Shown here piece by piece: positions 26,485 through 34,547 of a DNA stretch of 36,316 nt (positions within the stretch are counted from its first letter, which is position 1; each line of letters starts with the position of its first letter). Origin of the DNA: Paracoccaceae bacterium (GTDB taxonomy: Bacteria > Pseudomonadota > Alphaproteobacteria > Rhodobacterales > Rhodobacteraceae); contig CACKSH010000018.1 in assembly GCA_902602765.1 (NCBI GenBank), positions 1 to 36,316 on the forward strand, in the 5' to 3' direction. The position numbers and the translations under genes are program-made. Below the pieces are notes generated by a model. That model saw only the letters and a program-made list of their open reading frames with translations, was not told where the DNA came from and made no database searches.

Positions 26485-27672
26485 TTAAGCCTGAAGTCGC
26501 TTTCTTTCGTCCAAAGCCTTAATAGGAGGCGAGGCATCGGATACTCCCATCTCTTGAAGGCTTTGTTTTGCTGCCTTAACAACTTTAAGCATAATTTGAT
26601 CGTCCATTTGTCCAATACAACCAATTCTGAAACTGTCGACAACAGTTAATTTTCCAGGATAGATGATGAAGCCCTTTGATTTCATCAAATCATAAAACTG
26701 CGTAAAATCAAAATGCGGGTCTGCAGGACAAAAAAATGTGACAATTATTGGCGATAACCAGCGCTCACCCAAAAGAGCCTCAAATCCAATGGACCTCATC
26801 CCAGATACCAAAGTATTCTTATTTTTATTATACCTAGCACCGCGTCCGGTTACCCCACCTTCTTTGCGATGCGCCTCAAGCGCTACTAAAAATGCAGCCA
26901 GAACATGGGTTGGTGGAGTATAACGCCACTGGCCAGTTTTATTCATGTGAGACCACTGGTCATGAAGATCTAAGCAAAGCGAATGACTATTTCCTTTTGC
27001 CGCCTCCAAAGCCGACTTTCGAGCTAGAATAAACCCAAAACCGGGTACACCCTCGATACATTTGTTTGCAGAAGAAACTACGGCCTCATATTTTATTTTA
27101 TTGGGTTCAAGTGGTATAGCCCCAAATGCCGACATACTATCGACGAGTAACTTTCGACCTGCTTTATACGTAGCATCGGATATTTCTTCTATTGGATTTA
27201 GGATACCCGAACTTGTTTCACAATGGACTGCAACAACATGAGTAATATCTTCATCAGCTTTAAGGATTTTAGAAACTTCCTCTCCACGAGGCGGCAGATA
27301 GTCGCCTTTATCCAAAACAATATGTTCACGTTTGAGATAAGTTAAAGTTTTTGCTGCCCGCTGGCCGTATGCACCATTCGATAAAACTAAAACCTTACCA
27401 TCCTTTGGCACAAACGAACCTAACATTGCTTCAACAGAAAAAGATCCGCTTCCTTGCATTGGAACACAATCAAAATTTTCGTGACCGCTCCCTAGCATTT
27501 CTATGAGCTTATCTCTCATTTGTTGGGTCATTCGTCGAAAATCACCATCCCAACTACCCCAGTCTTTTAGCATAGCTGCCTTAGCATCATAAGAAGTTGT
27601 CAGTGGCCCGGGGGTTAGCAAAAAAGGTTCCCCCAATCGCGGCGCTTCGATACTCGGCACTTTCAAAGACAT
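26485..27672 (-). CDS. phnW: 2-Aminoethylphosphonate-pyruvate transaminase
   Basis: Transfers the amino group of 2-aminoethylphosphonate to pyruvate, giving phosphonoacetaldehyde and alanine. Class V PLP enzyme with FLLTPGPLTTS near residue 20, the GSWDGDF segment, QGSGSFSVEAML, VDSMSAFGAIP and the PLP lysine in SSANKCIEGVPGFGF. The ATG at 27672 is chosen because GGAG lies just upstream; an earlier in-frame ATG at 27684 lacks this. First gene of the operon, divergent from a LysR regulator across 112 bases, which fits substrate-induced control independent of phosphate. No phnX is present, so the hydrolase route is used. Confidence 0.96.
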   Translation of the reverse strand: MSLKVPSIEAPRLGEPFLLTPGPLTTSYDAKAAMLKDWGSWDGDFRRMTQQMRDKLIEMLGSGHENFDCVPMQGSGSFSVEAMLGSFVPKDGKVLVLSNGAYGQRAAKTLTYLKREHIVLDKGDYLPPRGEEVSKILKADEDITHVVAVHCETSSGILNPIEEISDATYKAGRKLLVDSMSAFGAIPLEPNKIKYEAVVSSANKCIEGVPGFGFILARKSALEAAKGNSHSLCLDLHDQWSHMNKTGQWRYTPPTHVLAAFLVALEAHRKEGGVTGRGARYNKNKNTLVSGMRSIGFEALLGERWLSPIIVTFFCPADPHFDFTQFYDLMKSKGFIIYPGKLTVVDSFRIGCIGQMDDQIMLKVVKAAKQSLQEMGVSDASPPIKALDERKRLQA

Positions 27673-27784
27673 AAAAATCTCCATTTTTTTCTATACTGAC
27701 TATTACTTTTAAGTCATATATATGTAAAATTGTAAAAAATTATATTAATATAGGTAAAACTTATGACAAAACTATGGATAAAAC

Positions 27785-28663
27785 TTGAGATATAGCCAAT
27801 TACGAGCATTTCATTTCGTCGCTATTTACAGCAGTTTTTCAATTGCAGCTGAAAAATTAAAAATCAGTCAACCAGCTGTATCTGAGCAAGTAAAAAAATT
27901 AGAGCAGAACTATGATACTCTTTTACTGCGTCGGCATAATAAAAAAATTTCACTCACCGATACCGGGGAAAAACTTGTTATTTTAACAAAACAGCTATTC
28001 GACGTAGAGCAACAAATTGAAGATTATATTTCAGAAACCGGACAAGATCTAAAAGGTAGTATTAGGATAATTGCTGACTCTGCGTCACATGTCCTCAACA
28101 TCTTAGCAGCTTTTCGAAAAAGATATCCAAACGTAAAGGTTATCCTAAGGTCTGGGAATTCTGAAGAGGTTGAGAAGGCACTTAGATCGTTTAACGCAGA
28201 AATTGGAATAATGCCAAACTTAAGCAATAAATTTGATATTGGCATAAAGTTTATCGGAAGTAGTAACATTATAGCATTCGGCCAGCCCGATTATCTAAAA
28301 CCTCATAAGCCAATACTCAAAATGATAGATGTTAAACGGCTACCAATTATTTTTAGAGAAAAAGGGTCCACTACTCGACAAATTGTTGAGGAGGAGGCTA
28401 AAAAGCAAGGTGTTCAGCTTCGACCTATAATAGAAGTAGAGGGTCGTGAGGCAATGCGAGAACTGGTGGCATCAGGTGCTGGAATAGGCTTTATATCCGA
28501 GGCAGAGTTCATCAATGATAGTCGGGTAGTTAAAGCTAACTTGTACGGTAGCAATTTAATAATGAACGAGACTGTTGCTTTTCTTAAGCAGCGTAGCAAC
28601 GTTCGTGTAATAAAGAATTTTTTATCATTGATAAATAGTCATATTTCAATGAATATTTCGTAA
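27785..28663 (+). CDS. LysR-family regulator of the phosphonate operon
   Basis: Transcription factor of 292 residues with an N-terminal winged helix-turn-helix (AIYSSFSIAAEKLKISQPAV) and a periplasmic-binding-protein-like effector domain. The start is a TTG at 27785; it gives the usual LysR opening MRYSQLRAFHFVA, with GGA about 7 bases upstream. It is divergent from phnW and so is its likely activator, perhaps sensing 2-aminoethylphosphonate. The gap holds half-sites GTCATA (27713-27718) and TATGAC (27762-27767) in inverted orientation. Its last 18 bases overlap the end of the convergent MocR gene. Confidence 0.92.
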   Translation: MRYSQLRAFHFVAIYSSFSIAAEKLKISQPAVSEQVKKLEQNYDTLLLRRHNKKISLTDTGEKLVILTKQLFDVEQQIEDYISETGQDLKGSIRIIADSASHVLNILAAFRKRYPNVKVILRSGNSEEVEKALRSFNAEIGIMPNLSNKFDIGIKFIGSSNIIAFGQPDYLKPHKPILKMIDVKRLPIIFREKGSTTRQIVEEEAKKQGVQLRPIIEVEGREAMRELVASGAGIGFISEAEFINDSRVVKANLYGSNLIMNETVAFLKQRSNVRVIKNFLSLINSHISMNIS

Positions 28664-30127
28664 AGTCTCAGACATTTTTCTGACTAAGCTTGGCATCCGC
28701 TTCCGCGCCACCCCAGAGAAACCAAGAACCAGTGCTGACCTCTTGATAGGCTTAAGGCAGTATACTGATAGTGGCAAACTTTCTATTCCATCATCCAATA
28801 AAGCTTTGTAGACAAATTCATCATCTAAACCACTTTTCAAGTCAGCGATTATGTGCATTCCGGCATCACTACTCTTAAAACTTAAGATGTCAGAACAATC
28901 TTGGTTTAAACACTCAATAAGAGTATCCCGTCTTTCTCTGTATAGGCGTCGCATCTTTCTGATATGCTCCGCAAAGCGCCCATCATTTATATATTGGGCA
29001 AGCGCAGCCTCTGTAATAGGTGAAGCATTTTGACCCAATAAATTCATCGCTTTTGTAAATGTTTCAATTAACCATTCAGGGACTACTACATACCCCAACC
29101 TAACGGCCGAACATAAAGCTTTTGAGAAGGTTCCAACGTAAAATACCCGACGCTCTTCATCCAATGCGCTTAGGGCCGGCAATGGTCGTCCTCGATATCT
29201 AAATTCACTATCGTAGTCATCTTCAATTATCCAAGAATTTTTGCTACTTGCAAATTTCAACAAGGCTAGCCTGCGTGCCAAACTCATTGTTATACCTAAT
29301 GGATGTTGATGGGAGGGAGTTGCAAAAATTAATTTTGGAAGTTCAAAATTATTTTTGGCGTAGTCTAAATTAAGACCCTCAGAGTCAATTGGTACGGGCA
29401 TAACGCTTGCACCCATTGCTTTCATCACATCTCGCCCAGCAATATGACCTGGATTTTCATACCAAACAGTATCTCCAGCTTTTAAGAGTGCAAATGAAAT
29501 TAGAACAAAAGCTTGCTGAGCACCGGAGGTTATTACTATTTGTTCAGCATCTACTCTGAGACCTCTAGCATCAGCGAGATGCTGAGCTATAGATTTTCTT
29601 AGATCCTTTGACCCATTTAAGCTCCCATAGCCTAAATTATAGCGATCACTTTGAGACATCGCATTATATATATATTTATTCCAACTTTTTATTGGGAACT
29701 TATCAAGCGCAGGCAATCCAGGTCTGAACGGCGCAGTTTCACCATATCTAATAGTAGCTCGAGATAAGTTAATAGGATCAACCCGATCAGGCAGCTTTCC
29801 TTCAACATCGGCGGGTTTGATCATAACCGCCTTTAATTTTTTATAGTTAAAAAGTTCTAGATCTTCACTTACATAGGTTCCAGATCCAGGTTTAGATTTT
29901 AAATACCCTTCTGCCAGTAATTGTTCATAAACTGATTTTACTGTTATTCGAGAAATACCCAAATCCTCTGCTAACTCTCGTGAGGATGGTAACTTTTGTT
30001 TGGGCTTTAACATACCATCAAGTATTGAGCTTCTAAGGAAGTTTTCTAACTGTTTATATAAGGGAACCTTTAAATTTCTATCGATTTCTAGGGTTGATAA
30101 AAGTGCTCCACTTGCTGACTTAGGCAT
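28646..30127 (-). CDS. MocR/PdxR-type regulator (GntR HTH fused to aminotransferase domain)
   Basis: Regulator of 493 residues. The GntR winged helix occupies about 20-88 (VPLYKQLENFLRSSI, then PSSRELAEDLGISRITV). A linker leads to an aminotransferase-like PLP domain with NLGYGSLNGSKDLR, ENPGHIAG, EDDYDSEFRYRG and the PLP lysine Lys336 in VGTFSKAL. Such proteins use PLP-bound amines or amino acids as effectors (GabR, TauR and PdxR are examples). Three tandem 11-bp repeats 12-44 bases upstream of the start suggest autoregulation. Between the phn LysR gene and the Pit genes, its targets could be either group. An amino-phosphonate effector is only a guess. Confidence 0.93.
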   Translation of the reverse strand: MPKSASGALLSTLEIDRNLKVPLYKQLENFLRSSILDGMLKPKQKLPSSRELAEDLGISRITVKSVYEQLLAEGYLKSKPGSGTYVSEDLELFNYKKLKAVMIKPADVEGKLPDRVDPINLSRATIRYGETAPFRPGLPALDKFPIKSWNKYIYNAMSQSDRYNLGYGSLNGSKDLRKSIAQHLADARGLRVDAEQIVITSGAQQAFVLISFALLKAGDTVWYENPGHIAGRDVMKAMGASVMPVPIDSEGLNLDYAKNNFELPKLIFATPSHQHPLGITMSLARRLALLKFASSKNSWIIEDDYDSEFRYRGRPLPALSALDEERRVFYVGTFSKALCSAVRLGYVVVPEWLIETFTKAMNLLGQNASPITEAALAQYINDGRFAEHIRKMRRLYRERRDTLIECLNQDCSDILSFKSSDAGMHIIADLKSGLDDEFVYKALLDDGIESLPLSVYCLKPIKRSALVLGFSGVARKRMPSLVRKMSETLRNIH

Positions 30128-30138
30128 AAATAATCTCT

Positions 30139-30171
30139 AATTGGGTATAAATTAGGTGAAAATTGGGTATA
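30139..30171. repeat. Three tandem 11-bp repeats in the MocR promoter
   Basis: Units are AATTGGGTATA (30139-30149), AATTAGGTGAA (30150-30160) and AATTGGGTATA (30161-30171). The outer two are identical and all are phased at one helical turn. On the gene strand they read TATACCCAATT, similar in kind to the ATACC-type direct repeats bound by GabR. Located 12-44 bases upstream of the MocR ATG. Confidence 0.8.
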
Positions 30172-30270
30172 TATATTAATCCCACTTTATTGTATGCCTT
30201 CTCATATGGAAACCCATTTCTGAGGATTTGAGAAGTTTCTGAAGTTTTTGAGGCAAATCGGATTTGTGTT

Positions 30271-30927
30271 ATGTTTGAAAATTTTAGCCTATTTAAGCGA
30301 ACTAGTGAGTTAGAAAGTAAAATAGATCAGTTTTTTGAAAAACTGGCGGAAGCTTCAGTAATTTACCGACTGGCAGTACGGGGTTACCTGCGTGAAGGGG
30401 CTTCGGAAGAATTTAAAGAGCGTTTGGACACAGTTGGAGAATTAGAAACACAAGCGGATAGTTTGCGTCGTGATATAGAGCAAAAACTATATAAAAACAT
30501 TCTTATTCCAGACTCTCGAGGAGATGTACTTGGATTGATTGAAACTGCTGATGATGTTCTAACATTATTCCAAAGTTCACTTTGGGCTTTTTACATCGAA
30601 AAGCCTGTAATTCATGATCAGTTTGCCAATGGTTTTAAGCGTTTAACAAATATGGTAATTAAAGCCGTTGACGAGTTAGCGCTTAGTTGTCAAGCCTTTT
30701 TCAGAAATCCCCATGCTGTACCAGCTCACAATGCAAAAGTCACACTTTACGAGAAAGAAGCAGATAAAGTCAGTAGTGATTTAAAAGTGCAAATTTTCGA
30801 GTCAAAGATTAAGTTAGTAGAAAAATTACATCTCAGAGATTTCGTAAATGGCATAGACGGAATTGCAGATCATGCTGAAGATGTGGCGGATAGGCTCTCT
30901 ATTTACGCAATTAAACGATTGACGTAA
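30271..30927 (+). CDS. DUF47 / PhoU-like Pit accessory protein
   Basis: Helical cytoplasmic protein of 218 residues of the DUF47 (TIGR00153) type, which pairs with Pit transporters. It opens with the typical LFKRTSELESKIDQFFEKL and continues with AVRGYLREG, ETQADSLRRDIEQKLYKN and IDGIADHAEDVADRL, giving the PhoU-like heptad pattern. Members are thought to modulate phosphate transport. The GTG start of pit follows 2 bases after its stop, so the two are coupled. No clear Pho box was seen upstream. Confidence 0.92.
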   Translation: MFENFSLFKRTSELESKIDQFFEKLAEASVIYRLAVRGYLREGASEEFKERLDTVGELETQADSLRRDIEQKLYKNILIPDSRGDVLGLIETADDVLTLFQSSLWAFYIEKPVIHDQFANGFKRLTNMVIKAVDELALSCQAFFRNPHAVPAHNAKVTLYEKEADKVSSDLKVQIFESKIKLVEKLHLRDFVNGIDGIADHAEDVADRLSIYAIKRLT

Positions 30928-30929
30928 TT

Positions 30930-31979
30930 GTGATTGACCCAATTATTTTATTGTTTTTGTCCAGCGGCCTATTCTTAGGATGGGCCCTTGGAGCTAACGA
31001 TGCAGCCAATGTTTTTGGGACTGCAGTTGGAACACGAATGGTCAGCTGGCGTAACGCTGCAATAATCTGTTCAATTTTTGTAATACTTGGCGCTGTTATT
31101 TCTGGCGCCGGCACATCCCAGACATTAGGTAAATTGGGAGCTATTACAGCCCTACCAGGTGCTTTTATGACTGCACTCTCTGCTGGGTTTTCGGTTTTTG
31201 TAATGACCAAATCGGGTCTTCCAGTATCAACCTCTCAAGCCATTGTTGGCGCTATTATTGGTTGGAATTTTTTTTCTAACCAGGCAACTGACACATCAAC
31301 ATTAGCAAAAATTTTGAGCACTTGGATCATTTGCCCGCTGTTAGCTGCAGTTATAGCGATAGTGATTTTGAAGGTATCAAAGTACTTTGGAAGAAAAATG
31401 AAATTAAGTTTAATTCGCTTAGATGCTTATAAAAGATTTGCACTCATTTTTGCTGGCGCTTTAGGTGCCTATTCATTAGGCGCCAATAATATAGCAAACG
31501 TCATAGGTGTTTTCATTCCCGTACAGCCTTTAGCCGAATTAAAAATTGGATCATTCAGTTTCTCATCAACCCAACAATTATTTTTACTTGGAGGCTTAGC
31601 CATTGCACTGGGCGTATGTACGTATTCCAAAAAGGTTATGCTAACTGTAGGAAGCGATTTAGGTCAACTTTCATCGACATCTGCTCTAGTTGCTGTAATT
31701 TCACATTCTATTGTTTTATTCCTTTTCGCCTCGCAAGGGCTTGAGGCTTTGCTCTCAAGGTACGGACTTCCAACAATACCACTGGTACCAGTTTCAAGCT
31801 CACAAGCGGTCGTAGGTGCAATCTTTGGCATATCTATCTTGCAGGGTATTACCGCTGTTAAATGGAATGTTTTAGGAAAAATAATAGCAGGCTGGATAGT
31901 TACACCAATTTTTGCAGGTATAGTGTGTTTTTTAGGTTTGTTTTTTTTACAAAATGTTTTCAGTCTCAGTGTAATCTAA
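30930..31979 (+). CDS. pit: Pit-family inorganic phosphate transporter
   Basis: Inner-membrane phosphate (metal-phosphate) carrier of 349 residues with about ten helices and the two inverted PHO-4 signatures, GANDAANVFGTAVGTR near the N-terminus and LGANNIANVIGV in the second half. The start is a GTG 2 bases after the DUF47 stop. Transport is proton- or sodium-coupled; direction cannot be told. It is the nearest phosphate transporter to the phn operon, which releases phosphate by C-P cleavage, though they are on different transcripts. Confidence 0.93.
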   Translation: MIDPIILLFLSSGLFLGWALGANDAANVFGTAVGTRMVSWRNAAIICSIFVILGAVISGAGTSQTLGKLGAITALPGAFMTALSAGFSVFVMTKSGLPVSTSQAIVGAIIGWNFFSNQATDTSTLAKILSTWIICPLLAAVIAIVILKVSKYFGRKMKLSLIRLDAYKRFALIFAGALGAYSLGANNIANVIGVFIPVQPLAELKIGSFSFSSTQQLFLLGGLAIALGVCTYSKKVMLTVGSDLGQLSSTSALVAVISHSIVLFLFASQGLEALLSRYGLPTIPLVPVSSSQAVVGAIFGISILQGITAVKWNVLGKIIAGWIVTPIFAGIVCFLGLFFLQNVFSLSVI

Positions 31980-32024
31980 CAAAAACTTTTGTTACAGATA
32001 AATTGGGCTTAATAAATTTTCTAA

Positions 32025-32104
32025 AATGGGTCTATATACTACACCCATTAACGCTAGATATATCTTAAATAGATACCAGCTTTGGCACTATTTTCGTCCA
32101 AAGC
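32025..32104 (+). promoter_or_regulatory. Two inverted repeats upstream of the URO-D-like gene
   Basis: AATGGGT (32025-32031) with ACCCATT (32043-32049) around 11 bases, and GCTTTGG (32079-32085) with CCAAAGC (32098-32104) around 12 bases. They lie in the 160-base gap after pit. Neither has a T-run, so operators or a structured leader are as likely as a terminator. Confidence 0.4.
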
Positions 32105-32139
32105 ATAACTTTAGTGAATGAAAAGTGTAGGTTGCATTT

Positions 32140-33024
32140 ATGGTAATGATAGAAAACTACGCATATCCTAACGGATTAAAATTATTATCAAGTTGGCAGT
32201 CGGGCGATCCAAAAGGTCGAGAGACCATGAAGGAAATTTTTGATGCTGCGCTTATAGGCGAGTTTGACGAAAATTTTTCACTTCTGGCACAAAATGATGA
32301 AATACATTCTACGGCATCCGTTCATATGCTTGCCCTATCAGTTCTACATGACCTTTATGGGGTGCAATCAAAAGAATACTACTGCACTGATCCATATAGG
32401 TATGTTCGTGCAAATCTTACAGTTGGTAGGTTACTAGGGGTTACAAAGCTTTATATGACCTGGGCTCTTTATGCTTTCACGTGTGAGGCAGTAGGCCAAA
32501 AAATGATGTATCCAGACAAGTTTCCACCTGGGTCTGATCCAGATGAACCTCTCATAAATAAAGAAAATTGCTTTTTATTAAATACCCCTGATTTTGATAG
32601 TGGAATTCCAAAAATTGTGGATGATATTTTGAGAGTTACGGAAGAGTTGACCGGTATGGATCCCTTGTTACAAATCTCTGCACCTTATAGTTTGGCAGCA
32701 GATATCTATGGTCAAGAACCGCTACTCGCCGACGTTGTAAACGATCCAGAACATGTAAACAAATTGTTAGACCATTTAGCTGATCGAGTTCTTATACCTT
32801 GGATAGAGCACCATTTGACTATATTTCCCAATGGTTGGGTAGAATTGTCTGATGCCTCTGGTTCTCCATTTTTTATTGGCCCTGAAAATTGCAAGACCAT
32901 GTCAATTAGATCGATACAGCGCATGGATAATGGAGACTTGTGGGATGATAAAGTATTTGATTGTAATTACCGAGGCGATCACGTTGCTAATGTCCCAAAA
33001 AAAAACCAGAGGATCACGGCGTAA
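32140..33024 (+). pseudogene. Uroporphyrinogen-decarboxylase-like protein, N-terminal part (frame ends early)
   Basis: N-terminal 294 codons of a URO-D-superfamily protein, the fold shared by uroporphyrinogen decarboxylase and corrinoid/CoM methyltransferases (MtaA, CmuA). Supporting segments are SAPYSLAADIYGQ, a helix with VNKLLDHLADRVLIPWIEHH and ELSDASGSPFFIGPENCKTM. The frame breaks off after NYRGDHVANVPKK at a run of nine A (32997-33005), giving a short unrelated tail. Removing one A joins it to the next frame into one 439-residue protein, a normal size for the superfamily. It is not heme-pathway HemE by eye. Marked as broken because of the frame change; programmed slippage or a sequencing indel are possible. 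Confidence 0.6.
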
Positions 33025-33460
33025 ATCCAGCGGCTCTAGTAATATTTCAAAAGTTGACCTTGAGGAATTGACTGAGATTAAATTTAGTGTTTGCCGAAAG
33101 TTTATGATGCGTCTTGAGGCTGATAAGGTCGACGTAAGTTTCTATAAAAACCAATCCTTAATGAGAAACATTCCTCTGACAACAGGCATAGGATCAGCTG
33201 AAGTTGATAGAAACAGCATAGAGGACATTGAATTAGCAAAAACACTGCTAAGTTCTGCTGCTGCATCATATGTGGCTGCAATTCGCGAAGTTTGTGAAGG
33301 AATAGAGCTTCCAAAAAATAACTTTGTAAATGAACCTTGGCCAAGCCACTTATATTTTGAAGATGTAAATGGTGAGACACAGTTTGAATTAGTTGAACTT
33401 ATATTGAAGGAAGTTTACCGGCAGCCAAAATTTAAGAAAAAATTATCTTGGCACTCTTAA
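32990..33460 (+). CDS. C-terminal part of the URO-D-like protein, second frame
   Basis: A 156-codon frame from an ATG at 32990, overlapping the upstream frame by 35 bases. After a basic linker (TRGSRRKSSGSSNISK) it reads CRKFMMRLEADKVDV, PLTTGIGSAEVDRNSIEDI and NEPWPSHLYFEDVNGETQFE. These look like the C-terminal half of a TIM-barrel enzyme rather than a separate protein. The ATG has no close ribosome site. It continues the upstream frame if one base of the A9 run is skipped. It could be made as its own chain by reinitiation, but a single fused product is more likely. Confidence 0.55.
   Translation: MSQKKTRGSRRKSSGSSNISKVDLEELTEIKFSVCRKFMMRLEADKVDVSFYKNQSLMRNIPLTTGIGSAEVDRNSIEDIELAKTLLSSAAASYVAAIREVCEGIELPKNNFVNEPWPSHLYFEDVNGETQFELVELILKEVYRQPKFKKKLSWHS
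32997..33005 (+). other. A9 homopolymer at the frame junction
   Basis: Nine consecutive A between CCC and CCAGAGG, inside the overlap of the two URO-D-like frames. With eight A the frames join without a stop. Runs of this length are known sites of polymerase slippage and of indel errors. Confidence 0.9.
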
Positions 33461-33465
33461 AAATC

Positions 33466-34392
33466 TCAAGGTTTAATAAAAAATTGATCAGCAGCACGAT
33501 TTTTTCCTAATGTCGCTCGGCAAACAGTGGTGAAAGTATCTATCAACTTCGTGGGTATAGCCCTATTTGTCATTGCAATACCATACTGGGCGGATGGTAC
33601 ATCTTCGATTAAGGGTAGATAAACCAGCTCATTACCATTGTAAGCACGCTCAAAGAGCGGCCTCATTATAAATATTCCATACCCCTCCCCAGCTGCAACT
33701 AAACTTCGGGCAAGTTCGTAAGATTTAGTTTGATACCGCACTTTTGGCCGAAGATTATACTTTGAAAAGAAAGATAAAAAGAATTGCTGAGTAATTGGCA
33801 AGCTGAGTGAGACCATATCCCTATCCACTAACTCCGTTAGAGAGATAGCCTGTTTTGAAGCAAGAGGGTCATTTTTAGACAGTAAAACATAGGGCTGCGC
33901 CTCTATCAGCGTCTCAAATTCAATCGAAGGACTGGGCGACATATTATAGGCAAGTGCCAAATCAATACTGCCCTGTGACAACATAGTATTCAACTCACCT
34001 AGATCCGCTTCATGTACTTCCAGAGTAATGTCCAAATCTCGATCTTTTAGTGCACTCAAAATTAATGGAATAATAAAAGCAGCGGTGGGAGTAAAACAGC
34101 CAAGTTGGATCGTCCCATTCAATGTATTACTTAAGTTTCTTATATTATCTTCAAATTCTTCTGCTTCCTCCATAAGAACTTTTGCTCTCGCTATAAATCG
34201 CTTTCCATCAGGAGTGAGAATTAATTTATTTGGCCGGGCTCGAAGAAATATTTTTAAACCATAATTCTGTTCAACTTTTTGAATTGCAGCGCTGAGCGCA
34301 GGTTGGGATATTGCAATGCGATTAGATGCAGCTTGAACGCTCCCATGTTCGGCCACTGCAAGGGTGTAAATTAAATGACGATATGGGATCAA
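33466..34392 (-). CDS. LysR-family transcriptional regulator
   Basis: Regulator of about 308 residues, with an N-terminal helix-turn-helix (AVEHGSVQAASNRI-type segment, actual opening AEHGSVQAASNRIAISQPAL) and an effector domain from about residue 90. The TTG at 34392 is preferred because CGGGAA lies upstream and the protein then begins MIPYRHLIYTLAV, as LysR proteins do; another TTG at 34419 lacks a ribosome site. It ends 5 bases past the convergent URO-D-like gene and is divergent from the ABC transporter operon, whose expression it may control. Inducer unknown. Confidence 0.9.
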   Translation of the reverse strand: MIPYRHLIYTLAVAEHGSVQAASNRIAISQPALSAAIQKVEQNYGLKIFLRARPNKLILTPDGKRFIARAKVLMEEAEEFEDNIRNLSNTLNGTIQLGCFTPTAAFIIPLILSALKDRDLDITLEVHEADLGELNTMLSQGSIDLALAYNMSPSPSIEFETLIEAQPYVLLSKNDPLASKQAISLTELVDRDMVSLSLPITQQFFLSFFSKYNLRPKVRYQTKSYELARSLVAAGEGYGIFIMRPLFERAYNGNELVYLPLIEDVPSAQYGIAMTNRAIPTKLIDTFTTVCRATLGKNRAADQFFIKP

Positions 34393-34439
34393 TATAGATT
34401 TTCCCGATATTAGGTCCAAATTTATCTGACTTTACAAAT

Positions 34440-34452
34440 AATTGTTACAATT
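34440..34452. promoter_or_regulatory. Palindrome AATTGTTACAATT between LysR and ABC genes
   Basis: Perfect 6-bp arms around one base, just upstream of a TATATAAA stretch (34459-34466) that may be the -10 of the ABC operon. A plausible operator for the divergent LysR protein or a sugar repressor. Confidence 0.45.
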
Positions 34453-34480
34453 GCAACCTATATAAAGAATCGGGCGGGAT

Positions 34481-34528
34481 CACTTGCGGGAAGTGGACTT
34501 GATTCTCCACTGGCACTTTAAACCAGTG
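34481..34528 (+). promoter_or_regulatory. Overlapping alternative hairpins in the ABC operon leader
   Basis: Three stems share segments: CACTT (34481-34485) with AAGTG (34491-34495), AGTGGA (34492-34497) with TCCACT (34506-34511), and CACTGG (34508-34513) with CCAGTG (34523-34528). The middle stem excludes both others. The last stem ends 6 bases before the ribosome site GGGGGGAG (34535-34542). Confidence 0.4.
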
Positions 34529-34547
34529 AAATATGGGGGGAGACAAT

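Noticed and set aside
25215-26642. Longer phosphonoacetate hydrolase beginning at 26642
   Set aside because: The extra residues overlap phnW and do not resemble the family; the ATG at 26459 has a good ribosome site.
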